NCBI GenBank assembly: GCA_022820665.1
Contig: JAJEFB010000015.1
Location: 1 to 64,000 of the forward strand
Direction: 5' to 3'
Length of the DNA stretch: 64,000 nucleotides
Source: Anaerolineae bacterium
GTDB taxonomy: Bacteria > Chloroflexota > Anaerolineae > Aggregatilineales > Phototrophicaceae
Shown here: positions 20,537 to 29,406 of the stretch, in pieces
How positions within the stretch are numbered: the stretch's first letter is position 1
Layout: each line of letters starts with the position of its first letter
Program-made: the position numbers and the translations under genes
The notes under the pieces: model-generated
The model's input: only the letters and a program-made list of their open reading frames with translations
What the model was told of the DNA's origin: nothing
Database searches by the model: none

Positions 20537-20587
20537 CCTGATCCACTGACAGGCGAGGCGCAGGACAACTGAGACCGATTGATTATT

Positions 20588-21592
20588 TCATCTTCCCAGG
20601 CTGGAATCAATCAGTCGCCACTCCTCGGCATCTGTCTCCCAGTACGGATAAACTCCTATGCCATCAAGACGGTCCGAAATACCTGCGCGCAAGCCATTCA
20701 AGGCGATGCGAATCGTTTCCGCCTGTGTTTGATGCGATGGCGTCCATTCTTCCGAGGTCGGCAGACCGACGAGCAATTCGGCGTCGACGTCTTGAAGCGC
20801 TTCTTGGCTTGCCGCGGTCTGATACGCCACCCAATCAAGATAGTCTCGGGGGAAAAGCAAACCAGAGTCATAAGCCATGAGCACGATCTGATTCGACCTT
20901 TGCGCGACCTGTTTCAGATAGTCTTGTGACCAATGATGATCAAGAGCAGGATAAGGCAGAGCGGTCACAGGTTTCACCGGACGCAAGGGATGAGCCGTCA
21001 CAGAAAGGAAAGCCCCCGGCGGTAGGCTTTTGCGGATCAGGTCGAGAGATTGCAGATACGCGGGATCGCCTTCGGCGATCATTTCAGCGTTCAAGTGAAG
21101 GCCATCAAAACCAAGCTCTTCGACTACAAATCTCGAGAACAGGGCGATCCGTTCGCGGACTCGTGCCGAAGCCAATCGGTTGGGGCTGGTCGTACCGTCG
21201 GCTCGCTTAATCGAAACCGGAACGCCGATCCAAGCCAGCAGGCGCAAGCCAGGCGCTTGTTGCTTTATCTGGGAGACGAAGGCTTTGGCTTGTCCATATG
21301 TCAAGTTGAACCTGTCATCCGCGTCCAAATAGCTGACATAGATATAGGCGTCGTCAACATTTCGGGCGAGCAATTCATTTGCCAAATCCCGTATTTCGCC
21401 AGGCTCATGGTCGTCCATAGACCAGGTCACGCCCATCCAGACCGCCAGCCGCAGGTCAGTCCGAGGTAATCTGACCTCCGAAACGAAGGGCGTGAACAGA
21501 TAAGCCAATACAATGAGCGGGAGGACGATTGCGGCAAGACACAGCAAGGAAATTCGCTTCAACTGTCGCGATGCCGTCCATCTGAATCGCAT
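20588..21592 (-). CDS. Membrane-anchored GH18-like TIM-barrel protein
   Basis: This 334-residue protein has one N-terminal membrane anchor (about residues 12-36) and a single extracytoplasmic domain. Its blocks match a glycoside hydrolase 18-like barrel: LAVWMGVTW, DAYIYVSYLD, then LGFDGLHLNAEM in place of the chitinase DGxDxDxE strand, and QIVLMAYDSG as in the later barrel strand. The catalytic Glu may be the E of LNAEM, but the DxxDxDxE spacing is altered, so activity is open. The start MRFRWTASRQLKR at 21592 gives a normal positive-inside anchor. An upstream ATG at 21640 is possible. Confidence 0.6.
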   Translation of the reverse strand: MRFRWTASRQLKRISLLCLAAIVLPLIVLAYLFTPFVSEVRLPRTDLRLAVWMGVTWSMDDHEPGEIRDLANELLARNVDDAYIYVSYLDADDRFNLTYGQAKAFVSQIKQQAPGLRLLAWIGVPVSIKRADGTTSPNRLASARVRERIALFSRFVVEELGFDGLHLNAEMIAEGDPAYLQSLDLIRKSLPPGAFLSVTAHPLRPVKPVTALPYPALDHHWSQDYLKQVAQRSNQIVLMAYDSGLLFPRDYLDWVAYQTAASQEALQDVDAELLVGLPTSEEWTPSHQTQAETIRIALNGLRAGISDRLDGIGVYPYWETDAEEWRLIDSSLGR

Positions 21593-21722
21593 TGTTTCCG
21601 GGTCCCGCGCGCCAGGGCCTTTCGCTCCTGGATCAGCCATTTGGCGAGATAAGCGAGCCTGAGTGAATCATAGGACTACGCTATAATGACACATAAGGTC
21701 TACCCTACCGAAACGGAGAACC

Positions 21723-23201
21723 ATGCGCAAGGCATTCCGCTTGTTCATGGCAGCCGCGCTCCTTTGCCTGCTGACAACCGGCGTCGTCCAGGCTCGAGAA
21801 ATGATTCAAGGCGAGAATTGCACGATCGCCGCCGACCGGGTTGTCGAAGGCTCGCTTTTCACCTTTTGCCAGAATCTGCAAATAGAGGGACGCGTCGAAG
21901 GCAATCTCATCGGCATCGCGCTGCGCGCCAGCATCTCGGGCGAGATCGGCCAAAATGTCTACCTCGCGGGCTTGGAACTGGATGTGACCGGCACGATCCA
22001 GCGCGACCTGCATTACGTCGGCTTAACCATGAATGTGCAGGGAACGCGGGAGCAGCCAATCAGGGGCCAACTGATCTTCGCCACCTTATCGTCTCAGGTG
22101 GCCACGAGTGTTCATATTTCTCACCAAGTCATCGGTATCGGTTATCAGTTTATCGTCAATGGCGCGATTGATGGCGAAGTGAGCTACTGGGGATCTGCCT
22201 TCGTACTCAACAATACGATCAAGGGGAACGTCTACGCAAACGTTGGCAACCCTGAATCCGACGCTTCGGACCTGGAGACCTTGCTCTTGCCGCTGGACAT
22301 TGAACTGAAAGCGGCCGTACCCGGCTTGACCATTGACAGGAACGGGAGAATTGACGGCAACCTCAGCTATTCCGGTCCAGTGGAAGGGAATATTCTTGGC
22401 AATGTCAAAGGCGAAGTTCAATATCAATCGACGTCGCCGGCGATCATCCAGACCGTGCCGGACGAAGGCGCCTTGAACCACTTCCTGGATCGCTTTTTCC
22501 GGGAAATCGCGGTTCTTTTCACTGTTGGATTGCTGGGTCTCGCGCTAGCCTCCAATCCCTTCCAGTCACCTCTGACTGCGGTGCGCTGGCGGCCCTTCTC
22601 GAGCCTTGTCATCGGAATGCTCTTGTTCATCCTGTCTTTTCCAATTGCCTTGATGCTGCTGCTGCTGACCACCGTCATCATACTGATCCTGGCGCTTTTA
22701 CAACTTGAGGGTGTCTTGATCGTGGCCGCGAGCTTACTCGCGCTGATCGACGTCGGGGTCATCGGCGTATTCTACTTTACGGCGATTTTTGTGGCGCGCG
22801 CCGTCATCGCCATGGGCGCCGGCCGCCTGATTCTGCGCTTTCTTTTCGGTCAAGAATCGCCAAACCGCATGCGAGTCATTTCCCTGGCCACAGGGGTCAT
22901 CGCGCTAGCGATACTTACGTCCTTGCCCGTGGTCGGCTTCGTTCTTAACGCTGGCGCATTGTTTCTGGGTTTGGGAGCCATCGCTACCGTGACAGCGAAT
23001 TGGCTTCATTCGTTCCGAGCTGGCAATTACGCCAGCGCAAGGCCGCCCATCGTCAACCGAGGCGATGCTGACGATGCCATGCAGGATACCGGAGACGCCG
23101 AGACCGCTGCAAACGCGCCAATGCTGCCACCGGGCCGGGAACTTGGCCTCGCCAATTTACCGCAAGGTTTCGATCCAGACTTCTTTTTCTCTGACGATTG
23201 A
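21723..23201 (+). CDS. Bactofilin-like polymer domain fused to a membrane domain
   Basis: This 492-residue protein starts with a signal sequence (MRKAFRLFMAAALLCLL to VQAREM). Residues of about 26-250 are rich in short Gly-x-(Ile/Val) turns (VEGSLFTF, IEGRVEGNLIG, ISGEIGQNVYLAG, VEGNILGNVKGEV), the pattern of a bactofilin-type right-handed beta-helix. About six hydrophobic segments follow (about 265-425), and a tail ends LPQGFDPDFFFSDD. The likely role is a surface scaffold or sorting platform, but no enzyme motif is seen. A -10-like TATAAT lies at 21682-21687, and the start follows GGAGAA. Confidence 0.65.
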   Translation: MRKAFRLFMAAALLCLLTTGVVQAREMIQGENCTIAADRVVEGSLFTFCQNLQIEGRVEGNLIGIALRASISGEIGQNVYLAGLELDVTGTIQRDLHYVGLTMNVQGTREQPIRGQLIFATLSSQVATSVHISHQVIGIGYQFIVNGAIDGEVSYWGSAFVLNNTIKGNVYANVGNPESDASDLETLLLPLDIELKAAVPGLTIDRNGRIDGNLSYSGPVEGNILGNVKGEVQYQSTSPAIIQTVPDEGALNHFLDRFFREIAVLFTVGLLGLALASNPFQSPLTAVRWRPFSSLVIGMLLFILSFPIALMLLLLTTVIILILALLQLEGVLIVAASLLALIDVGVIGVFYFTAIFVARAVIAMGAGRLILRFLFGQESPNRMRVISLATGVIALAILTSLPVVGFVLNAGALFLGLGAIATVTANWLHSFRAGNYASARPPIVNRGDADDAMQDTGDAETAANAPMLPPGRELGLANLPQGFDPDFFFSDD

Positions 23202-23298
23202 GCGGCTTGAGCCGCCGCCAATGCGATCAGGATCATTATCGAGCGAGGTCCGCTGTCGCGCTATAATTGACCGGTCCTGCCAAAAACGGAGCCAGCAG

Positions 23299-23922
23299 AT
23301 GAATGTTCTCGAAAATATGGAAAAGCACAAGATCGTCGCCATCGTCCGCCTGGATGATCTTTCGACAGCGCGGCATATCACCGAGGCGCTGGTCGAAGGC
23401 GGCATACGCGCCATCGAGTTTACCTTAACCAATCCGGACGCGGTCCCGACCATAGCTGCCATGCGCAAGTCAGTCGACGAAGCAGTCGTCATCGGCGCCG
23501 GTTCCGTAATCACGTCCGACCAGGTACACGCGGTCGCCGATGCCGGCGCGCAATTTGTGGTATCGCCCGTTAGCAAGCGCGACGTCATCGCGGCTTGCGC
23601 GGAGCGCGACCTCCCGGCCATGCCCGGCGCCTTCACGCCGACTGAAATCCAGCAAGCCTGGGAATGGGGCGCGAGCGTGGTCAAGGTATTTCCAGCCAAT
23701 CACCTGGGTCTACGCTATATCAAGGATGTCATGGCGCCCTTGCCTCACTTGCGTCTGATGCCGACCGGGGGCGTCGATGCCGACAATATACGCGAGTTTC
23801 TCGATCTCGGCGCTTTCGCCGTGGGCGTCGGTTCTTCGCTGATCAATAACGATGCCGTCGCCGACCGAGACTGGAAGCGCCTGCGGGAGAATGCCGGGCG
23901 TTACGTGCGGCAAATCCGCTAA
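23299..23922 (+). CDS. eda: KDPG/KHG aldolase (2-dehydro-3-deoxyphosphogluconate aldolase)
   Basis: This class I aldolase of the Entner-Doudoroff and uronate routes splits KDPG into pyruvate and glyceraldehyde 3-phosphate. The 207-residue protein has VAIVRLDD near the start, the GGIRAIEFTLTNP strand, GAGSVITSDQV, FVVSPVSKRDV, the Schiff-base Lys in ASVVKVFPAN, and LMPTGGVDADNIREF. Length is typical. The ATG at 23299 follows GGAG. A -10-like TATAAT lies at 23262-23267. An upstream extension to 23065 overlaps the preceding gene and is rejected. The stop codon overlaps the stop of the convergent DUF1697 gene. Confidence 0.9.
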   Translation: MNVLENMEKHKIVAIVRLDDLSTARHITEALVEGGIRAIEFTLTNPDAVPTIAAMRKSVDEAVVIGAGSVITSDQVHAVADAGAQFVVSPVSKRDVIAACAERDLPAMPGAFTPTEIQQAWEWGASVVKVFPANHLGLRYIKDVMAPLPHLRLMPTGGVDADNIREFLDLGAFAVGVGSSLINNDAVADRDWKRLRENAGRYVRQIR

Positions 23923-24470
23923 GGCTCGTATTCATCCAATAGCTTCAACAGCCTTTGACAGGTATTCCAGTTGCGAGCGGTAGATTGCAGACCGAGCGCC
24001 CTTTCGATGCGGTTGTTGTCCAGTTTAGACCTGGCTTGACCGTCGATGTAGAAAACGAATAATTCCTGTCCATCAGCGCAGATTATTTCGCGTCCCGGGT
24101 TGTTTTCGCGCAGATATTCAACAGCTTCAAGGCTGGGCGCTCCACTCAAAAAGACGACTGCGATTTTTCTCGGCTCGGATAGTTGCTCAGCGGCGAAAGG
24201 ATGACGATCAAAGATTGATCTGAAATCCGCCGTCCCCCGCAACATCACCCGCACATCAAAGCCGAACTGATCGCGAATGCCCCCTTCAATCTTGGCTTGT
24301 ACCAGGGCCAGGTCAGTCTCATCCGTTTTGAATATCGCGTTGCCGCTTTGCAGGATCGTGCGCGTATCGCGGAGTCCCAGCGAGGTGTAAAGCCCGCGCA
24401 ATTCGGCCATCTTGATTTTCTTGTGTCCGCCGACATTGATGCCGCGCAATAACGAAATGACCACAGACAT
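23919..24470 (-). CDS. DUF1697 family protein
   Basis: This 183-residue protein starts MSVVISLLRGINVGGHKKIKM, the hallmark of DUF1697, and continues with SGNAIFKTDE and VFLSGAPS. The family is common in soil bacteria and no member I know of has an assigned function. The ATG at 24470 follows GGGAG. A 19-residue upstream extension is rejected. It converges with eda and the stop codons overlap by four bases. Confidence 0.85.
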   Translation of the reverse strand: MSVVISLLRGINVGGHKKIKMAELRGLYTSLGLRDTRTILQSGNAIFKTDETDLALVQAKIEGGIRDQFGFDVRVMLRGTADFRSIFDRHPFAAEQLSEPRKIAVVFLSGAPSLEAVEYLRENNPGREIICADGQELFVFYIDGQARSKLDNNRIERALGLQSTARNWNTCQRLLKLLDEYEP

Positions 24471-24601
24471 AATGACACGCTCCCGGATGACTGAACTGAC
24501 CGTAAGTGTATCACGTTCCCGAATCAACCATCCGACTTGCCCACTGACACCATTGGAAAATCTCTATCCCTGCTAACGGTCTTGCTATACACTGATTCCC
24601 C

Positions 24602-24742
24602 GGTGCGGGCATGGGCGTGGCGCCGCCCAGCCGGCTGGGCGTCTTGTTCCGGGATATGCTGGGTCGGGTCAATCAGCGCGTCGCCGAGCGCGCCGATGAG
24701 GTGATTCTGCTGGTGGCTGGTTTGCCTTGGAAGTTGAAGTGA
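24602..24742 (+). pseudogene. Remnant of cobU (adenosylcobinamide kinase/guanylyltransferase), C-terminal piece only
   Basis: In one plus-strand frame these bases read GAGMGVAPPSRLGV, then FRDMLGRVNQRVAER and ADEVILLVAGLPWKLK, then a stop. This matches the last 45 or so residues of CobU, whose end is (N)EVGxGIVPxxxLARxFRDxxGRVNQRxAxxADEVxLVVxGxPxxxK. A TGA in the same frame lies at 24593-24595, and nothing upstream resembles the N-terminal P-loop part. It is flanked by DUF1697 and the Mrr gene, with no other cobalamin genes nearby. It is best read as debris of a deleted gene. Confidence 0.8.
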
Positions 24743-24746
24743 GGCG

Positions 24747-25622
24747 CTAGATGTTGTTGAAGAAGTCAGGGTCAACTGTGACCTTTTCTACCATCTCAGT
24801 CGACACGCCAAGTCCAAGATCTTTGAGCTTGTTTATGAGGTCTTCACTGTCAACTAGCTCAATTGGCACCTTGTCCTCATGTGTAGCCTCGCGAACCGCA
24901 CCCTGCGTAAAATGTCCAGTTGTAACTATCAATCCACGGTCGGCACTGCCTGGCATCGCGCCGCGCAATCGCTGCACTACATCCGGCCCCACCGTACCGT
25001 TATATCGCTTGCACTGAAACACGACTCGAAACGTCAAAAAGTCGTTGACCTGAAGAATGCCCTTTCCATCAATACCGCCGTCATGACTAGCCTGTGTGAC
25101 TTCCACCTTTGTAAAGCCACTTTCGCGCAGGATTCTTTGGCATAGTCGCTCAAAAGCAATCGGATCCATCTCCAAAAGCACTCCGTAAAGCTTTTCGCGC
25201 CATACTTCATCGCGAGAAGATTCATCAGCCTCTAGCAAGTCTTCTTCAGAGTCCGCAGTTTGAGCGTCGGACTTTTCGAGTTTTTCTTGCTTCAGCATTT
25301 CATAGGCGACACGTTCGACTTCCTTGCCATCAACCTGCGTAGTAGCTAGACCTTCCTCCGTTAGCGCCCAGACTCCCCTACTCGAATTCTGCAGAAGTCC
25401 GTATCGCTTAAGCCGGTATTTAACCCAGGCCAATCGCTCATAGAATTTTTTTCTATTGCTACCCTCTTTATATGGCTTTTGAATCTGCTCGTCAGTTAGA
25501 CTGAGAATTGCAGCCACCTCATCATGGATTTCTGCATTCGTGCCAGACCCTCCTAGCTTATGCAATGCTTGAATGGTTGGATTATGCATTGCGTAAGCAG
25601 ATGGTATAGATACTTCAGACAT
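24747..25622 (-). CDS. Mrr-type restriction endonuclease (catalytically intact)
   Basis: This is probably a Type IV modification-dependent nuclease. The 291-residue protein has an N-terminal winged-helix (Mrr_N-like, MHNPTIQALHKLGGSGTNAE to GVWALTEEG, residues 11-91), an acidic linker, and a C-terminal Mrr_cat domain with HDGGIDGKG (180-188) and FQCKRY (202-207). The PD-(D/E)xK residues D181/D185, Q203 and K205 are intact. It lies 21 bp downstream of a shorter gene with a related but damaged catalytic domain, probably cotranscribed. No methylase gene is visible nearby, which fits a Type IV system. Confidence 0.8.
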   Translation of the reverse strand: MSEVSIPSAYAMHNPTIQALHKLGGSGTNAEIHDEVAAILSLTDEQIQKPYKEGSNRKKFYERLAWVKYRLKRYGLLQNSSRGVWALTEEGLATTQVDGKEVERVAYEMLKQEKLEKSDAQTADSEEDLLEADESSRDEVWREKLYGVLLEMDPIAFERLCQRILRESGFTKVEVTQASHDGGIDGKGILQVNDFLTFRVVFQCKRYNGTVGPDVVQRLRGAMPGSADRGLIVTTGHFTQGAVREATHEDKVPIELVDSEDLINKLKDLGLGVSTEMVEKVTVDPDFFNNI

Positions 25623-25643
25623 TGGATTTGCCCTTCCGCCGCT

Positions 25644-26246
25644 CTAAATCCCCGCAAACCAAGCCTCGTCAATCACAACCCGCTCCACCACCACCTGCTC
25701 CGTCACCAAGCCCAGCTTCAACTCCTTCAACTTGTCGATGAACTCCTCACCGTCAATCAGCCTGATCTCCGGCGCGCGGTCGCTGGCCGCTTTCAATTCC
25801 GCCTCCTGCGTGAACTTGCCCGTGGTGATCAGCAAGCCGCGGTCGGCCCGCCCCACCATGACCTCGCGGCGGAAATCGTCAATCTCGCCCGAACTGATGC
25901 GCCCGCCGCCGCGTATGCACTTGAAGGAGACGCGGAATGAAAAGAAACCGCCCCCGCCGACCGTGCCCATGCCTTCTATCACATCGTTGGCGCCGGTCAA
26001 TTCGATCTCTCCCATGCCGTCTTCGCCCAACAGCCGCAAGAACAAGCGCTCAAAAGCCTCCCTCGGCATCTGCTCCAGCATATCCGCCAGGGTTTCGCGC
26101 CAACTCACAAGATCGGCCACCAAGTCATTGACGTCAACCTGCGCCAAACTCACTTCCGCAACTTCACTCGTTGCCATGTTCATCATGTCGTCCCTATCCT
26201 CTTCGCCTTCTGTGACAGTACGCTGCGCTAACTCTTCTTGTGCCAT
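25644..26246 (-). CDS. Mrr-like protein with degenerate catalytic domain
   Basis: This 200-residue protein has no winged helix but is clearly related to the downstream Mrr protein from about residue 60 on (PREAFERLFLRLLGEDG, RADRGLLITTGKFTQEA, LIDGEEFIDKLKEL). The core nuclease residues are changed: HDGGIDG becomes NDVIEG, and Q203/K205 become K109 and I111 (FKCIRGGG). The core Lys is therefore lost and the protein is probably inactive as a nuclease. It may regulate or partner the intact enzyme. The start follows AGGAAG. It lies 35 bp after holA in a possible four-gene operon. Confidence 0.7.
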   Translation of the reverse strand: MAQEELAQRTVTEGEEDRDDMMNMATSEVAEVSLAQVDVNDLVADLVSWRETLADMLEQMPREAFERLFLRLLGEDGMGEIELTGANDVIEGMGTVGGGGFFSFRVSFKCIRGGGRISSGEIDDFRREVMVGRADRGLLITTGKFTQEAELKAASDRAPEIRLIDGEEFIDKLKELKLGLVTEQVVVERVVIDEAWFAGI

Positions 26247-26281
26247 GTCAGTTCTTCCTCTTAATTTACGCGATCCGGCGC

Positions 26282-27280
26282 TTATTGTCGCGCCAGGCTG
26301 GAAACAAGCAGATCCAGCGCCAGCCGCGGTTCAATCCTGCCCGTCTTCATATCTTGATCAAAGCGCTGCAAGTGCTTCAGTATCCTTTCCAATTGCTCTA
26401 AAGTGAAGGCTCGCGATTGCGTCGCCAATTTGCCCGCTACAAATCTATGCACTCCCAGCGCCTGTCCCATAGACTGCGCCTGGGACGATCCGCCCGCATC
26501 CAGGTGATCCTTGGCCATGACCAGCAAGCGGAATTGTCGCACGATCATGCCGTACAAGTTGAAACCGGGATCTTTCGGCCTGTCATGCAAGGATTGATAG
26601 ATTAACTGCAGGGCGCGCTCCCCATCGCCGTTTGCCAAGGCATCCACCATCTCAAAAATGTTGGCTTCCGGCACATAAGGCGTCAGCGCGGCAACATCCT
26701 CCTCGCCGATCTCGCGCTCGCCATCAACATAGCAAACCACCTTGTGCAACTCGCTATCGGCGCGCAGCAGATCTTCATTGACAACCGCTGCGATGGCGCC
26801 TGCCGCCCCCGGACTAATCTCAGCGCCATATTCCGCCCGGGCGCGCTGCATAATCCAACCGGTCAAGTCTTGCGGCGCTTTGAAGGCGCCAATGTAGCCA
26901 GTTCCCGATTCCCTGGCGGCAGTCAGCACCGCGTTCTTGTCCGAGAGCAATTCGTTTTCTACCAGGACCAGCCGCGCGAATTCGGGCAGATTTGCCAGCT
27001 CATCAATCAAGCGCTTGGTCGCTCGTTTGCCCGCCTGACCGGCGCCCTTGCGCGTGATGTGGCTGATCAGCCCCCGGGCGATCACCAGTCGCTTGTCCGC
27101 CAGGAATGGCAAGGATTTAGCCGCCGCCAAGACATCGGGCACGGGCGTCTCGCGCCCGTCGAATTCACTACAGTTGAGTGCCACATCCTCGCCCATGGCG
27201 GCGCGCATTTTTGCCAGCGCCGCCTGGCGGCTGATGCTATCGTCCCCATGCAAGATATAGAATCGTGGCGTCACGCTCAT
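26282..27280 (-). CDS. holA: DNA polymerase III delta subunit
   Basis: The delta subunit opens the beta sliding clamp as part of the clamp loader. The 332-residue protein starts MSVTPRFYILHGDDSISRQ, the family opening, and contains FDGRETPVPDVLAAAKSLPFL and VVNEDLLRADSELHKVVCY, followed by the C-terminal collar helices. Length is normal. It lies 8 bp after the DUF6391 gene with which it is probably cotranscribed, and ahead of the two Mrr-like genes. Confidence 0.88.
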   Translation of the reverse strand: MSVTPRFYILHGDDSISRQAALAKMRAAMGEDVALNCSEFDGRETPVPDVLAAAKSLPFLADKRLVIARGLISHITRKGAGQAGKRATKRLIDELANLPEFARLVLVENELLSDKNAVLTAARESGTGYIGAFKAPQDLTGWIMQRARAEYGAEISPGAAGAIAAVVNEDLLRADSELHKVVCYVDGEREIGEEDVAALTPYVPEANIFEMVDALANGDGERALQLIYQSLHDRPKDPGFNLYGMIVRQFRLLVMAKDHLDAGGSSQAQSMGQALGVHRFVAGKLATQSRAFTLEQLERILKHLQRFDQDMKTGRIEPRLALDLLVSSLARQ

Positions 27281-27287
27281 TATCCGC

Positions 27288-27836
27288 TTAGCTTTGCTGT
27301 GTCAACACGCGATGGATCATCAGCTGTTGCCCGGTGAATGGCACCCGCAATGTCTCGCGCTTGACACTGAGCAGGCGCAGATCGCCCAGGTCGCCTTCGG
27401 TGGTGATATGTCGTTGCAGGCTCATGCCCAGCGGTTTGGAAAAGAGCAAGACCGCCATCATGATCACCATCATCGTCGGGAAGCGTTCCCATCCGCGCCG
27501 CCACCCGCCGCCCGCGAAACCGAGCCAGGCTACCGCCGTCGCCGTGAATCCAGCCGTCACCAAATTTGTACCGCAATTGGGATGCAGCGCCAGCTTGTGC
27601 TCGCCCGATTGCATGCGCTGCAGCGCTTCGTTAACGGCATTTTCGACGCGATCGGTGGGGACATTACCGAAGATAATGAAACCGTTATCGCTGCTGCGCC
27701 CCGACAGCTTGTAGTTGCCGCGGCTCAAAATATGAATCGTGGCATGCTCCAAGCCGTGATTGCGGCGCGTGCGCAGTATATAGGGCGAATTCAAGAGCGG
27801 CTCGGCATACTCGGCCAAGCTCAGTATCGGGTTCAT
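27288..27836 (-). CDS. DUF6391 family membrane-associated protein
   Basis: This 182-residue protein contains RRNHGLEHATIHILSR and NCGTNLVTAGFTATAVAWLGF, then a hydrophobic hairpin (FPTMMVIMMAVLLF). The HGLEHATI motif and an HPNCGTN block with potential metal ligands recur in this family in cyanobacteria and Chloroflexi (from memory). Function is unknown. The start follows AAGGA. It is first in a possible operon with holA. Confidence 0.65.
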   Translation of the reverse strand: MNPILSLAEYAEPLLNSPYILRTRRNHGLEHATIHILSRGNYKLSGRSSDNGFIIFGNVPTDRVENAVNEALQRMQSGEHKLALHPNCGTNLVTAGFTATAVAWLGFAGGGWRRGWERFPTMMVIMMAVLLFSKPLGMSLQRHITTEGDLGDLRLLSVKRETLRVPFTGQQLMIHRVLTQQS

Positions 27837-27917
27837 CTGATGTCCTTCCCCAAGCGTGTCCTGTAACTTAACACAAAGACGGCGCGCTCGTCAAAAGCAC
27901 CGGGTAAATGTGATACA

Positions 27918-28514
27918 ATGCGCTCCATGAAATCCGCTGCCAAGCCTCCACATCCTCTCACAAGGGTCATCAGCCTGGCAAAAACGGGACCCTTGCCGAT
28001 TCTGCTGCGCTTCGTCGATCAAACTTGGCGAAAAATCAGCGGCGCGCCGCTTTGGCAGTTGAGCGAAGTGAGGCCGCAACTCTATCTTGGCGGGCAGCAT
28101 AGCCTCCGTGGATATCGAAAAATGCGGCGGCGCGGCATCACTGCCATCATCAATATGCGGGAGCAGCGCTTCAGCGATGTCGACGCGGGCATTGCCGGGG
28201 AACGGCATTTGCACCTTGCGACAATTGACAACAGTCCACCCACAGTCGCCGACTTGTCCCGCGGCGCCGCGTTCGCCACCGACGAGATCGCTCGCGGCGG
28301 CACAGTCTACATCCATTGCGGCGTAGGCGTGGGACGCGCGCCAACCATGGTCGCCGCCTATTTGATCTCGACCGGACTGACGCCGCAGGAGGCTCTGCAA
28401 CAGATCAAGCAGGCGCGGCCATTTGTCCATTTGACAGCCGCGCAGCGAGCGGTTCTTGATGAATTCGCGGCTGCCTGGCAAGAAAGACACGGTCACGCGC
28501 CATGCAGCGGCTGA
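27918..28514 (+). CDS. Dual-specificity protein phosphatase
   Basis: This 198-residue protein with a Tyr/Ser phosphatase core carries the signature HCGVGVGRAP, with nucleophile C134 and R140. The blocks LYLGGQHSLRG and ITAIINMREQ match eukaryotic-type DSP folds in bacteria. Its first 30 or so residues are basic. ATGs at 27918 or 27927 are possible, and the Shine-Dalgarno site is weak for both. Its stop overlaps the start of the YdjC-like gene by 13 bases, so the two are coupled. The substrate is unknown. Confidence 0.82.
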   Translation: MRSMKSAAKPPHPLTRVISLAKTGPLPILLRFVDQTWRKISGAPLWQLSEVRPQLYLGGQHSLRGYRKMRRRGITAIINMREQRFSDVDAGIAGERHLHLATIDNSPPTVADLSRGAAFATDEIARGGTVYIHCGVGVGRAPTMVAAYLISTGLTPQEALQQIKQARPFVHLTAAQRAVLDEFAAAWQERHGHAPCSG

Positions 28515-29284
28515 TCGTCACCGCCGACGACTGCGGCATGTCCGAAGGCATCAATCAAGCCACATACGACTTACATAAACGCGGTTATATCAGCGCGGCC
28601 AGCGTCATGACCAATTTCCCGGGTTACCGGCACGCCCTGGAGCGCTTCAGCGACTGTCCCGAACTTGACGTCGGCGCGCACCTAACCCTGACCGACGGAT
28701 ACCCGGTGGACCGGCGCGGTCCCCACCACGCGCATTTGCTCAAGGACGACCAAAGTTTCCGCGACAAGTTCAGCCTGTACCTGCGCGGCCTATTTTTCAG
28801 CAAAGACACTATCCGCTGGATCCGCAATGAATTGGACGCGCAATTGCGGCGCCTCGTCGATGCCGGCGCGCCTCCCCAGCATATCTCAACCCATCATCAT
28901 TTTCATTCGCTGCCCATCCTGCGCGAAATCGTGCATGAATTGGCTGCGGTATACCAGGTAGACTGGGTTCGCGGGCATAGCTTCCGCGCGACGATCTCGC
29001 CACATGCCATCTTGCCCCGCAAGCAGAAGCAATCGCAGCGTTACGGGTTCTTCATGCCCGACTACATGACAGGAATACAAGGCTGGATCTCGCGTTCACC
29101 GGCTGAATTCGCCGATCGCGTCGCCTCATTGCCGGGTACGGTCGAGATCGTCGCGCACCCCGGGCTGGCGAAAGACCCGGACTTTCCCATGAACCCGAGC
29201 TATGGACCAGCGCCGCGCTATGCCGAAACGAAGTACCTCATTGAGGCGCTTGAGCTCTTGAAAAAGCGAGGCTTCACTGCCTAA
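28502..29284 (+). CDS. ChbG/HpnK (YdjC) family carbohydrate deacetylase
   Basis: This metal-dependent deacetylase removes acetyl groups from chitooligosaccharides, N-acetylglucosamine derivatives or hopanoid precursors. The 260-residue protein has the metal-site motif LIVTADDCGMSEGINQA (4-20), GAHLTLTDGYPV and THHHFHSLP, all conserved in the family. It overlaps the phosphatase gene by 13 bp and ends ahead of a terminator-like hairpin. The substrate cannot be named from sequence. Confidence 0.85.
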   Translation: MQRLIVTADDCGMSEGINQATYDLHKRGYISAASVMTNFPGYRHALERFSDCPELDVGAHLTLTDGYPVDRRGPHHAHLLKDDQSFRDKFSLYLRGLFFSKDTIRWIRNELDAQLRRLVDAGAPPQHISTHHHFHSLPILREIVHELAAVYQVDWVRGHSFRATISPHAILPRKQKQSQRYGFFMPDYMTGIQGWISRSPAEFADRVASLPGTVEIVAHPGLAKDPDFPMNPSYGPAPRYAETKYLIEALELLKKRGFTA

Positions 29285-29362
29285 GCCGCGGTCCTGCCCC
29301 GGGGTGCATTTCAGCGCGCTGGAAAATTTCACGGTTGATCTCGTGCGGAGGATTGAGAGAGG

Positions 29363-29399
29363 CGGGCGGCTCTGACAAATGCCAAAGCCGCCCGTAATT
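29363..29399 (+). terminator. Terminator-like hairpin after the YdjC gene
   Basis: The stem CGGGCGGCT pairs with AGCCGCCCG (9 bp) over a 14-base loop. TAATTTT follows on the plus strand. It separates the plus-strand phosphatase/YdjC pair from the convergent gene at 29407. Confidence 0.65.
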
Positions 29400-29406
29400 T
29401 TGCGCG

